This document shows, in pieces, positions 20,330 to 29,835 of a DNA stretch of 36,335 nucleotides. Position 1 is the first letter of the stretch. Each line of letters begins with the position of its first letter. A model generated the notes under the pieces. That model saw only the letters and a program-made list of their open reading frames with translations. It had not been told where the DNA came from and ran no database searches. The stretch spans positions 1,027,552 to 1,063,886 of the forward strand of contig BFEA01000173.1 of NCBI GenBank assembly GCA_003427395.1, read 5' to 3'. The translations under genes were made by a program, and so were the position numbers. The stretch is from Chara braunii (lineage: Eukaryota > Streptophyta > Charophyceae > Charales > Characeae).

Positions 20330-20690
20330 GAATCGTGACTTGTCAAAATATAATCTACCTCCTTTAAACTGAGAAAATTTCGGCAGCGCTTTCCGTAGAA
20401 AAAGTGTCTTCTGAGAATTTATATCAGCCCGAATATGAAAACAGAAATAATCTTCAACTTTTCAAAGTCAAATTTTGTTTAACTCCCTTAATTAGCAAAC
20501 ATTCGGGCAACACTCCCTTTAGAAAATGAGACTTTCCAGATTTTTACTAAACCATACATAAAAATTAGACAAGTTGAACTTTGAAAAGTCAATTTTTGAC
20601 TAACTCCTTGGATTTGCAAAAATTATTGCAGCACTTCCCATAGAGAAAGTAACTTACCAAAATTTATGTAAAGCCAAGTATAACAAATGA
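20330..20690 (-). repeat. Three diverged tandem units in LTR B2
   Basis: This is the mirror image of the tandem units at 7319-7660, with the same three blocks in the same LTR order on the minus strand. Confidence 0.6.
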
Positions 20691-20955
20691 TCCCAGAAAA
20701 TGCGAGAATTGATCTAAGTAAATAAAACTTAGCTAAAAAAATGCAGGAATTGAAATTGACTCCTACAGCTCTAGCACATAGCGAGCAACTAAAGCAACTA
20801 CCTATCAAACTAAAAATCCGACTAAGCAGTAATCTCACTCAGCCACATGCAAGGCCAAACCACAAAGGTAAGTACTCTCACCAGCCCCAAGTCAATCTTA
20901 TCAAACATAGTTTTTCAATGACTTGTCCCATATACCCAGCTTATATAAGGCATAA

Positions 20956-21690
20956 AGCTAGACCACCCAAACTTATGGAACATTGTCTAGCTCAGCCATT
21001 GAGTATACACAAACAGAGGGTACAACAATTTTTCTCTTCCTTAGGCACATGATTAGGTTGTCCTTCCTAGTCGCCCTGAACTGTTTAAGTATTCCAGTTA
21101 TATATAATTATCTGCACTTAATCTTTTAAAGTACCATATAACTGAATCGATCATCAATAGCTTGAGGTTCAACCTGCCCCTTCTTACCATAAGTTTACTC
21201 TTCATGAATACTCTATTCAGTTTGTGATAAGCTATAGTCAGACTACCCAAACTTATGGGACGGTGTCTGACTAATATGTTCATAGGTAAAATAGTAATAA
21301 AATATAGTCAAATTGTAACCTTATGGTTCCAGCATGTGCGTGGCATTGGGCCAAGACCACCCAAACTTATGGAACATGTATAGTCCTCTGCCTGATTCAT
21401 TTTCTTAATGGTAAAGCAGGAAGAGGTTGAGCCCCTCAAACTTATGGAACATGCTCAAACCTCCTCGTTCAAAACCAAGAGAAACTGATAAAATTCAAAA
21501 TAACCAAGGCAACCAAGCCACCCAAACTTATGGGACAATGCTTGGTCCCCAAAAAGTCAACCACAGACAGCCCTCGCAAGTCAGAGCAACCAGATCACCC
21601 AAACTTATGAAACATGTCTGATTCTCCAGGCAACTTAAAAATAAACATAGCATTGGTCCTCCCCAAACTTATTGAGACTTGCCCAACTTT
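20956..21690 (-). repeat. Hairpin array, loop class 1, in LTR B2
   Basis: This is the mirror of the B1 array; the loop on the + strand is CACCCAAACTTATGGAACAT. Perfect stems include AGCTAGAC/GTCTAGCT (20956-20963/20985-20992), TAGTCAGAC/GTCTGACTA (21235-21243/21265-21273), GAGGTTGAGC with GCTCAAACCTC and one bulge (about 21424-21462) and ACCAAGC/GCTTGGT (21512-21518/21540-21546). The units at about 21345-21390, 21590-21620 and 21650-21690 have decayed stems. Confidence 0.85.
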
Positions 21691-22206
21691 TGACGGACTC
21701 AGTCAAACATAAGTGATACTGCTCTTCGTCCATCCTTCCCCCAGATGCAATCCCTTCCCACCATCTAATTTCAGTGAGACAATAAAATTGAAACTGGACT
21801 TATACATGCATTCCTTTACTTAAGTTTGAATCTTGTCTTGAAAGCCAAACAGAAAATGAAATATGGAATACAAGCAATATATTCAGTCAAACTATAACAG
21901 GATGCACAAATATGGTTTATAACTGGGTTTATAAAAGGAAGACGAAACTTTTACCTCCCAGTTCCCTGCCTCCAGAATTCCACCTACGTTCCGGCAAAGC
22001 TCCCGTAATCGGTGGGTTGACTCCCCACAGAGTCTTGTTGCGGTCCTATGGGTTGCAATCCCGCCTGCCGCCTTCCTCTCAGAACCAACAGACTAGACTG
22101 AGACTAAGAAGGGCAGAACGAGGGAATTTGAGTCGCTCAGATACAAGAAGGGTGCTTTCAGACTCGCGTGAGAGGACCTTGTTACCATCTATCGCCTGAG
22201 GGTCCC

Positions 22207-23180
22207 GCTGTCGGAGCAAACACCCTTACAAGGGTATTTATTCATGATTTTGTATATGATACAGTATCCACGCCTATCGCCGTGCCGGAGACAGGCTGGG
22301 GTAAAAAGTGGGAATTTTTTTGGCTTGGTGATGTGAAGCAAACTTCTCGACCATTGAGGCTGAGATTTTTAGGCGACCGTGCACAGTGATACGACGTATA
22401 TAATAACAGGTGATGGTTAGTGAAAAATTAAAAGTCCCCGACCGCCAAAGCAGGATGGTTGGAATAGAACAAAAGAAGGTTGTGTGCGATGCGTCGACCA
22501 CGATCTAAATCGGTCAAACATTCAGGCGGTAAGGGAAAAACGAATTAGATTGAGTGACGGGGCGTCAAACCGGCGGGTATAGGGAAGTCGGCAGGTCGCG
22601 CCGCCGTAAAATCTAAAGTCGACTGAAAAATTAATACAACCCCGACCATGCGGCCTGGGCAGCCAAAAGAAATATACTGCCGACCATAATAGGTGGCGGC
22701 AGTCGGTACACGTCTGTCGTGAGCGAGGTTGAGGTTACCGCTTCGCCTCCCGTATGTAGAGAGGAAGTCGCCTCTCGAGTGGTAACTTCGTACCCACGTG
22801 GTTACCCAAAACAACTAGTGCCTTCATCCCTTTACAGAGGGAGACACCGCTGCAACCTTTGATATCATTCGCACCGGGTCCAGAGTCAGGTATCCACCTA
22901 TCTACCAGTGTCGGGCCTATAAGAATGCCAACTTTTGTTTTTTTCTGCTAAACCTCGAGTGTCGGACACATCTACCTCTACATGGTGTGATATCGGCCTA
23001 CCCGATACTTGAGTGTTTTCCCCGTTGCAACCCTCAATGTCATGGTCACAGGTAAGTACCGACTCTTTGGGCCAACAGGTGAATCAAGTGCCCTTGCGGG
23101 TTACGCATGCACTCAAGCCGACAAGCAATCAGATAGGCTTGCGGACCAGCTAGAGCGCACACACACTAACTTAAGAAAAA
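22207..23180. other. No gene recognised outside LTR B2
   Basis: Mixed DNA. A palindrome, ACCCTTACAAGGGT, lies at about 22222-22235. Two short blocks with GAAAAATTAA and CCCCGACC recur about 200 bases apart (near 22420 and 22625). No domain or promoter is recognised. Confidence 0.45.
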
Positions 23181-23181
23181 T

Positions 23182-23210
23182 GGGCTCAGTCCCCTGGTCG
23201 GACTGAGCCC
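23182..23210. other. Perfect 11 bp hairpin
   Basis: GGGCTCAGTCC (23182-23192) and GGACTGAGCCC (23200-23210) enclose the loop CCTGGTC. No T run follows on either side, so it is not a standard terminator. Confidence 0.8.
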
Positions 23211-23253
23211 CACTACTGTTTATGAACTGAGCTGCTCCCTTTGTACTGGAAGT

Positions 23254-23338
23254 GGGAGCTAGCTCAGTAGGTTAAGGTGCAGGAATGTCATGTGCTGGGT
23301 GTAGAGTTCGAGTCCACCCAAACGCTGGAGCTAGCTCC
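23254..23338 (+). repeat. tRNA-derived SINE-like head with A and B boxes
   Basis: TAGCTCAGTAGG (23260-23271) matches the pol III A box and GAGTTCGAGTCC (23304-23315) matches the B box, about 33 bases apart, as in a tRNA gene. The unit begins GGGAGCTAGCTC and ends GGAGCTAGCTCC. No full cloverleaf is evident. A further GGGCTCGATCCCG-like B box follows at about 23384-23396, suggesting fused or decayed copies. Confidence 0.5.
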
Positions 23339-23639
23339 TTTTTGCAAGGGGCTCCTCTACACTTTCACCCGGGCTCAGTCGGCCGGGGCTCGATCCCGTG
23401 CCCTGGTTATTAGAAGTTANTAGTTAGTTGGAGCAGCTAGATTCTGTTCTGCTCGTGCACGACAAGTGGCATGAGCAGTCAATTAGTTAGTTAGTATTTA
23501 GTTATTTTTCTTTTTATTTTTCATTGTTATAGTCAGATTTTTATATTATTGTTATTTCTTTATTTCTTTATTTATTTTTTGTCTATTCCGAGCTCATTAC
23601 TGTAAGATTCGTATGGACGAATCTACACTAGAGTCACGG

Positions 23640-24400
23640 ACGAATTCGGTCTCGAAGAGACATGCACTGCCTGTGAGCCACGGCTAATGCCTGGCCGAAC
23701 CCGCGGACAACGCAAGGGGAAACTTCGCGCACGACCAGCAAGACGGGGCGCGACCACGAAGTCAGGGAGGGGGAACACAGAGAACAAAGAGCGCGCGAAG
23801 GAGAGGAGCGCGTGAAGGTGAAGAGGAGAGAGAGGCGCGCGAGAGAAAAGACGAGGAGCGCAGCGCAACCTGTAGGAAAGAAAAACGGGGCGTGCCGAAA
23901 GAAAAAGAAGAAGAAGAAAAAGAAAAAGAAGAAGAAGAAGAAGAAGAAGAAGAAGAAGAAGAAGAAAAAGGGGGAAGGGATTAGTGTGGGGGAGGAAAGT
24001 AAAGAGGTCGAGTACGCGACAGGGGTAGTGAACGCGAGGGAGGAAATCATGCGGAGGAAGGCGACATAGTGCGAACCAGGAGGAAGGAGAGCGCATGTGA
24101 AGCTCGATGAGAGAGAAACACGCACGCAATAGCGGAGAGGGAGTGCGTATGAGCGATGGGGGTAGCGGCATAGCAGGGAAAGAAATTGGCGCGCGGCATA
24201 TCAGGAGTGAAGGAGGAGACGTGCGCGGAATCAAGGCGCACGCATAAGAAGGAGAAGAAGAAGAAAAAGAAGAAGAAGGTGAAGAAGAAGAGGGAGGAGA
24301 AGGAGAAAGGAGAAGAAGAAATACTGGCGGGAAGAAGAAGAAGAAGAATGAGAAGAAGAAGAGGGGAGAGAGGAAGAAGAAAAGAGGAGAGAGCGATACT
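23640..24400. repeat. Purine-rich tract with two (AAG)n blocks
   Basis: About 23900-23971 and 24246-24390 are nearly pure AAG/GAA repeats within a G/A-rich segment. The leucine/phenylalanine- or lysine-rich frames on both strands are translations of the repeat, not proteins. Confidence 0.9.
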
Positions 24401-24829
24401 CGTCGGATCCCGCAACCGTGCTTACCTTGTACGAGAAGAGAGATTGTGGGATACGTGATGTACCCGCGTGTATCATTGTGAGGTTGGGCTGAAACCAGCC
24501 CGACTTATTGGAGTAAAGGCTAATGCCTATCAGATCCCGTACTGCGATCTGGGTATGCTGTGTGGCGTGACGAGCCGTATCGTGTTGTGATTTCACTACG
24601 ATTGGTTGGACGTCGTGACAACTAGCTCCCGCTGCTTTCTCCACCGGGCAACTGCGACGCCGACAAAGAACAGGTAAGAGTTCAATGCCACGAATCTCAT
24701 TGATAGGATGAGAATATATATATGTATATAGGGCTACCGACGTTCGGGACGGGCTGAACGCCCGAACTTGAACGCCCGAACGTACGGGACCCCTTCGGAA
24801 GGCGTTTGGCCGTTCGGGCCGAACGCAGA

Positions 24830-25042
24830 NNNNNNNNNNNNNNNNNNNNNNNNNNNNNNNNNNNNNNNNNNNNNNNNNNNNNNNNNNNNNNNNNNNNNNN
24901 NNNNNNNNNNNNNNNNNNNNNNNNNNNNNNNNNNNNNNNNNNNNNNNNNNNNNNNNNNNNNNNNNNNNNNNNNNNNNNNNNNNNNNNNNNNNNNNNNNNN
25001 NNNNNNNNNNNNNNNNNNNNNNNNNNNNNNNNNNNNNNNNNN
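24830..25042. other. Assembly gap (213 N)
   Basis: Unknown bases. Open frames crossing this interval are artefacts. Confidence 1.
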
Positions 25043-25184
25043 AAAAATGTTATGGAGAACAATAAACTAAACAACATTTGCCTGGGCACTACATCCAAAT
25101 TCGTTACCAAATTTGAATTAAAAATCAAATGCAGAAAATAAACACTATGATAAAAATAAGAAAAAATAAAAAGNAAATTAAAAT

Positions 25185-25550
25185 GAGTGAGTGTGCCAGC
25201 ACCTTTTCGACACCGCCATATTTGCCGATTTTTAATTATCTTTTGGCATTGAAAAATGCCCTGAAATTTTACAGATATGTAGTTTGCATAATCAATAACT
25301 CATTAAAAAATGTTCAAAAAATAATAAAATTTTTTAGGCCCCGAAATAAAGTGGAAACAAAAAGTTAAAAGTGAAAAAAAAAACAAAATAGTGAGTGGGT
25401 GAGCATGTTTTGACACCCCCATCTTTGATGATTTTTAATGTTTTTTTGGCTTAGCAGAATGGCTTCCAAATTTATAGGCGTGTAGGCTACATCATAGAGA
25501 ACTCAAGAAAAAACATTCAGAAAAAAACAACTTATTTTTAGGCCCCGAAA
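25185..25550 (+). repeat. Two tandem units of about 160 bp inside the hAT-like element
   Basis: Units 25185-25346 and 25391-25550 share GTGAGTG at the start, TTTTTAAT and TTTGGC in the middle, ACTCAAGAAAA or ACTCATTAAAA further on, and end TTTTTAGGCCCCGAAA. More copies may lie in the gap. Confidence 0.75.
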
Positions 25551-25664
25551 CATTTTTTAGCGGGGGCCAAACCTTGAGGTGTCCGGCCCCCGAACGGGAC
25601 CCTGAACGCCCGAACGTTCGGGGGCCAGCCTGGGGGCCCCCGAACGTTCGGTCAGGTAACCCTG

Positions 25665-26374
25665 TGTATATATATATATATATATATATATTAAGAAAAA
25701 AAAAAATCGGACGAATCTACCGTTAAAACAGGGATATCTACACTACTACTACTACATACCTATATATGAGCGTAAGCGAAAGCTTTCCATCGATTGGATG
25801 AGTAAAATCGAATGAATCTACTGCTAAAACATAAACAAGTGCATTGCTACTTATGTGTGTGTGAGTGTATGGGGGTGGATTTGAGTGTGGGTATGAACGG
25901 GCTGCAGTCTTGCGACTGACTGCATCGACAGAATGAACAAAATCGATCGAATCGACCACTAGAACATAGAACTGTACACTGTCGCATTGTGTGTGTGAGA
26001 GAGAGACAGAGAGCTAAGCATGCAGCTCGCCACACGCTACTAGGATCGATAGAACGAGCAAATCAGAAAGTGGTCGTGTATATTTCCACGTTTCAGCGGA
26101 AGATTCATTCCGTTTTTGCCCATCCTATCGATGGTGTGTGTGTGTGTGTGTGCGCGTGTGTGTGAAAAGACAGAAGAACAGTGGAATAGGAGGGAAGGAA
26201 GACTTACCTGGTGGCAGCTGACGGCCAGCCCGCAAAGACAACACACCTCCCCCGTTGTGATTACTTCGGGCTAGGAAGTTGGCATGTATACCGTAACAAC
26301 AATCATCGTTTATCATTATTTCTATGGTATTAGTGTTATATTGTTATTATTTTTATTATTATTATTATTATTAC

Positions 26375-26430
<56 letters not shown>

Positions 26431-26440
26431 TATTAATATT
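25665..26440. repeat. Microsatellites: (AT)n, (GT)n, (ATT)n
   Basis: (AT)n lies at about 25668-25691, (GT)n at about 26132-26164 and (ATT)n at about 26341-26440. No gene lies between them. Confidence 0.85.
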
Positions 26441-26676
26441 ATGAAATTACCTCAAGTGATGGAAGAACGAGAGTTGGGTTCAGGGTGCTGCCTGATAGTA
26501 ACAGGCGAGGCAGCCATAACTGGGCTGACCTGGATGGTGGTAGTAAGGCGCATGGTGGTCTTTTGGGTGCAAGTGGCATCTGTGGTTTGGGGAACGGGGT
26601 TGTAATGAGGCGAGAGATATACTTGGTGCTGGAAGCGTGCGACATTGGTCGCCATATGCTCGTACTTCGGGAATGC

Positions 26677-26945
26677 TGTTGATGTCATCTTTCAGCTTCG
26701 TAGTATAGGCTAGATAGGATCTGCCACATGTAGTCTGGGCGCCAGATAGGATATCAACTCTGGTTTTTCATTGATGATGATGGGACCATTTCAGCATTGT
26801 CAATTATGAACTCTCGGTGTGTTCTTATTTGGTGATTCTCGTGATGCAATGATGTTGTTGGTTCGAGGTCAAGACTATCTGGACTCATACGTATGATGTT
26901 GTTTGATTGCTGGAATTCGCTATTACTCATCTTCCTCGCAGTAGA
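26677..26945 (+). repeat. Repeat R, copy 1
   Basis: Aligns directly with 28710-28985. Shared words include GTAGTCTGGG, TTGATGATGATGGGAC, GTTCGAGGTCA, ATATCTGG-like and TATGATGTTGTTT. Both copies are followed by an (ATT)n microsatellite. Confidence 0.8.
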
Positions 26946-27049
26946 GAGAGAAAGAGAGAGAGACCCTCACCTGATTAACCTATGAATGTCGCCTTCCCGC
27001 GAGTCACACGTTCCCTTGTCGTGACTGCACCAGACCGAAAAGCTAGCTT

Positions 27050-27125
27050 CTATACATTATCATTATTTTTGTTATTATTATTACAAGCATTATTGTCATT
27101 ATTATTATTTTTTTTATTATTATAT
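27050..27125. repeat. Imperfect (ATT)n microsatellite
   Basis: Interrupted ATT/ATTATT run downstream of repeat R copy 1. Confidence 0.85.
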
Positions 27126-27339
27126 CAAAGTTATAACAACTAACAAGAGAATTATCGGAAAATCAATATTCTTCACACGGACACTCCGATCTTTACAAAA
27201 CCGTCGGTCCGAACCCTTGGCGAAAACAACAGCAAGTCTGAGAAACTAGGCGGGCACGGTCATAAAACTCACTCTACACACACCTACATGGCCTGAATGT
27301 CCGGTGACATGTGTGTTAGTGTGCGCATGTGTATAAGAA

Positions 27340-28380
27340 AAGGATGGACAAGAGGACAGTCAAAACGATTAGACAGACATACAGGGGGGACAGACCGAGA
27401 AAGAAGATGGAAAGGGATAGCAGGAGAGACACTGCGCCGGGGAAAGAGAGGAACCACTTACCATTGAAGAGGGTGCTGGTATCAGGTCACTGAACTCCGC
27501 TTGGTTGAACGATTGGTGACTGGATCGCCGAAACTGGCAAATGCAGAGTCTTAACGGGGCTTCTGAATTGTGCATATTTGGACTCTGCATCTCTGGTCTC
27601 CAGTGTCGGACTTCGTGTGATCTATCGATCCGTGACGGTTTGTGTGCATGTGCGAAAGAAAGAGATAGAGAGAGAGACAGTCGGACAGACAAACACAAAG
27701 CAGACATACATACATAGACAGACAAATAAGAAAACAGACAGGCAAATGCAGGCCACCAAACAAACAGCCAGACACAGTAACAGACAGACAAACAGACAAT
27801 TAGACAATTGGACAAGACAAACCGAGAAGTATAAACAGACAGACAGACCAACAGGAACAGACAGATACATAGACAGAAACAGACACACAGACATACGTTG
27901 TCTGACACGGACATACACAGTCCTAGGCAGACATACACAGTCCTAGGCAGACATACACAGTCCTAGGTAGACATACACAGTCCCATATGGTACTTGCATA
28001 CTGAACTAAGTGAGACTGGGACTAAGTACTGCTGACTCAGCAAGGGTAGACGCCGTCACTGCCCACTTACCTCTAGTTTGCATGTGAGCAACAGTTGAGG
28101 GACCGCCTCCAGACCATCCATAAGTTTGTGGATTTTGGCCTTTCGGCTTTATAGCAGCTACGACCTTGATCCGACGGGACAAACCCACGGTGAAGGACCC
28201 AACAGCTACATGGGCCTGCAGACAGACAAGATGGACAAACAAAAACGAGCAAACCTACAGACACAAACATACAAACAGACAATGACAAGCAAGCGGACAG
28301 ACAGATGCAGACTGACACAAGACATACACCGACACGACCAACCATACACAACGATCTGAGACAAACACAGACGGTCACTC
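27340..28380. repeat. (CAGA)n arrays with an exact 20 bp tandem repeat
   Basis: Imperfect CAGA/GACA runs lie at about 27360-27900 and 28206-28380. Between them, about 27908-27985 has four copies of a 20 bp unit, CAGACATACACAGTCCTAGG, with one or two changes in the first and last. The cysteine/leucine-rich minus-strand frames here are translations of the array. Confidence 0.85.
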
Positions 28381-28387
28381 AGGCAGA

Positions 28388-28500
28388 TCACGCAGATTGA
28401 CGATGTGACAACAAATCATGAAGATTGACGCTGTGACAACAAATCATGCAGAATTGATGCCATGACCACGGATCACACAGATTGACGTTGTGACACCCGA
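28388..28500 (+). repeat. 28 bp tandem repeat, four units
   Basis: Units start at 28388, 28416, 28444 and 28473. Each reads close to ATCAYGCAGATTGACG followed by TGTGACAACAA. One unit is 29 bases. Confidence 0.85.
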
Positions 28501-28709
28501 TCACACTCAGACAAATTTCGTGACCCAAACAGTCACACATTTAAAAAATGTAAACACGTAGTTGGTATAACACTCAGACAAACGGAGGAAAAACACAGTT
28601 GTGATATGGAGGGAGAGAAAAAAAGATACTTATACACAGAAAAGTGAGACGAAATGTGTACCTGATGATCGAGGTAAACGACATTTGACCGAGATTTACT
28701 TGCAATTTG

Positions 28710-28985
28710 GGGAGCTGTTAACATCACAGGTAGCATAATAGATTAGCCTGGGTAAAATCTGCCCTTCGTAGTCTGGGAGCTGAGCACCTGATACTAGTTC
28801 AACATTGGTTCTTCGATTGATGATGATGGGACTGTTCCGACATTTTACTTATGAGATTTAATGCGTTCTCAATTGGTGGAACTCGTGATATAAATTTGCT
28901 ATTAGTTCGAGGTCATAAATATCTGGTTGCAAGCATATGATGTTGTTTAAACTTCTGGGATTAGCTATGATTTATTCTCCCGGCA
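28710..28985 (+). repeat. Repeat R, copy 2
   Basis: Second copy of the segment at 26677-26945, about 2.03 kb downstream in the same orientation. The intervening CAGA block could be part of a larger duplicated unit. Confidence 0.8.
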
Positions 28986-29005
28986 TTTTTGTTTGAGTTT
29001 TTTTT

Positions 29006-29006
29006 C

Positions 29007-29037
<31 letters not shown>

Positions 29038-29045
29038 GATTGATA

Positions 29046-29112
<67 letters not shown>
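29006..29112. repeat. (ATT)n microsatellite
   Basis: Long, nearly perfect ATT run with one interruption (GATTGATATG) near 29037. Confidence 0.9.
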
Positions 29113-29835
29113 GGTTGTTGACTCATTATTGAAATGTCAATAAGGAAAGCAGGGGCTAGAAAAGGGAAAGAATATGGGGCGACGGAGAGGAGAGAGACAT
29201 TGTCATTGTGTGATGATGCCTACCTCCTCCATCCTCCTCCAATTTTTTTCTTTTTTTGATTATTCATCTCATGTACTTGTGTGTAATGATATATTCCTAC
29301 AAAAGGATCAAATGACCCATTGCATGTATCATACGAGATCGATAACAGGGGGACTGCGGGAGCTCTGCCGGAGTTCAGGAGGAACTCTAGAGGCAGGGAA
29401 CCTTAGGGTACGCACGCTTCATTCTTTTCCCGTATAACCTTAAAGGCTACGCCCTTCTATTGTCTGCTTGTATGACTGTACGATATACTGTTTATGGCTT
29501 TCTTCAGGATTAAAGCACCAAAAGCAAAAGGGCTATATGATTGAAATCAGAACCTGCCTGATGTCAGAAAAGGAACCTAGGAAGAACTGAAAAAGGAATT
29601 TAGATTGCCTGACTCTGAGACATAAAGTTGTGTGATGGAGGCTCTCGTAGGGTCGTCACACGGCTCGTATGAGCTAACTAGGGCGGACGACAGGGTACTC
29701 GCCGTGCGAAGTTATCCTGCCATTCGACCGACTAAAGTAATGAATTGATACAACGTCTTTTTGATTTCAACGTTGGTGACGAGAGGCTGCCGTGCAGTCC
29801 TCTCATTGCATTGAGGGCTAGGTTTATGAACTAAT

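Larger units (their letters stand above)
18660..22206 (-). mobile_element. LTR copy B2 (-), about 3.55 kb, 5' LTR of the gag-bearing element
   Basis: The segment is homologous over its full length to B1 in inverted orientation. Its 3' end (18660) is followed by a tRNA-Asp primer-binding site, so it is the 5' LTR of a minus-strand retroelement. The outer edge, from homology with B1, is GAGGGTCCC at 22198-22206. Landmarks in LTR order are the AGCTCTGCCGG-related 5' block, hairpin array (21685-20956), three tandem units (20690-20330), CTGTTATC hairpin (20086-20068), a mutated TATA position, and the near-end hairpin with splice donor (18870-18837). No matching minus-strand 3' LTR of the same subfamily is in the window, so the element is truncated or interrupted. 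No coding sequence is seen in the LTR. Confidence 0.85.
24731..25664. mobile_element. Probable hAT-like DNA transposon or MITE, with assembly gap
   Basis: The ends are similar inverted repeats: left GGGCTACCGACGTTCGGG, right (reversed) CAGGGTTACCTGACCGAACG. The 8-base flanks 24723-24730 and 25665-25672 both read TGTATATA, as an 8 bp hAT-type target duplication would, though the flanking DNA is an AT microsatellite and could match by chance. Palindromic CGCCCGAACG and CGAACGTTCG words repeat near both ends. No transposase is visible. Bases 24830-25042 are unknown, so the true length and content are uncertain. Confidence 0.5.

Noticed and set aside
5772-22206. B1 and B2 as terminal inverted repeats of one giant DNA transposon
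   Set aside because: B2 is followed by a tRNA-Asp primer-binding site at the exact LTR end, which marks it as an LTR, and no matching target duplication is seen at the outer edges (5772 and 22206).
9576-22206. LTR D as the 3' LTR of the B2 element
   Set aside because: Orientation fits, but D's end region is much closer to LTR E than to B2. Two LTRs of one insertion should be near-identical at birth.
23254-23338. A functional tRNA gene
   Set aside because: A and B boxes are good, but no acceptor stem, anticodon stem or cloverleaf could be drawn.
23623-24458. Long leucine/phenylalanine- or lysine-rich frames on both strands
   Set aside because: They are translations of (AAG)n and purine-rich tracts.
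27369-27938. 189-residue cysteine/leucine/valine-rich frame resembling a membrane protein
   Set aside because: It translates the CAGA array; the same composition recurs in several frames and at 1800-1940 and 28073-28378.
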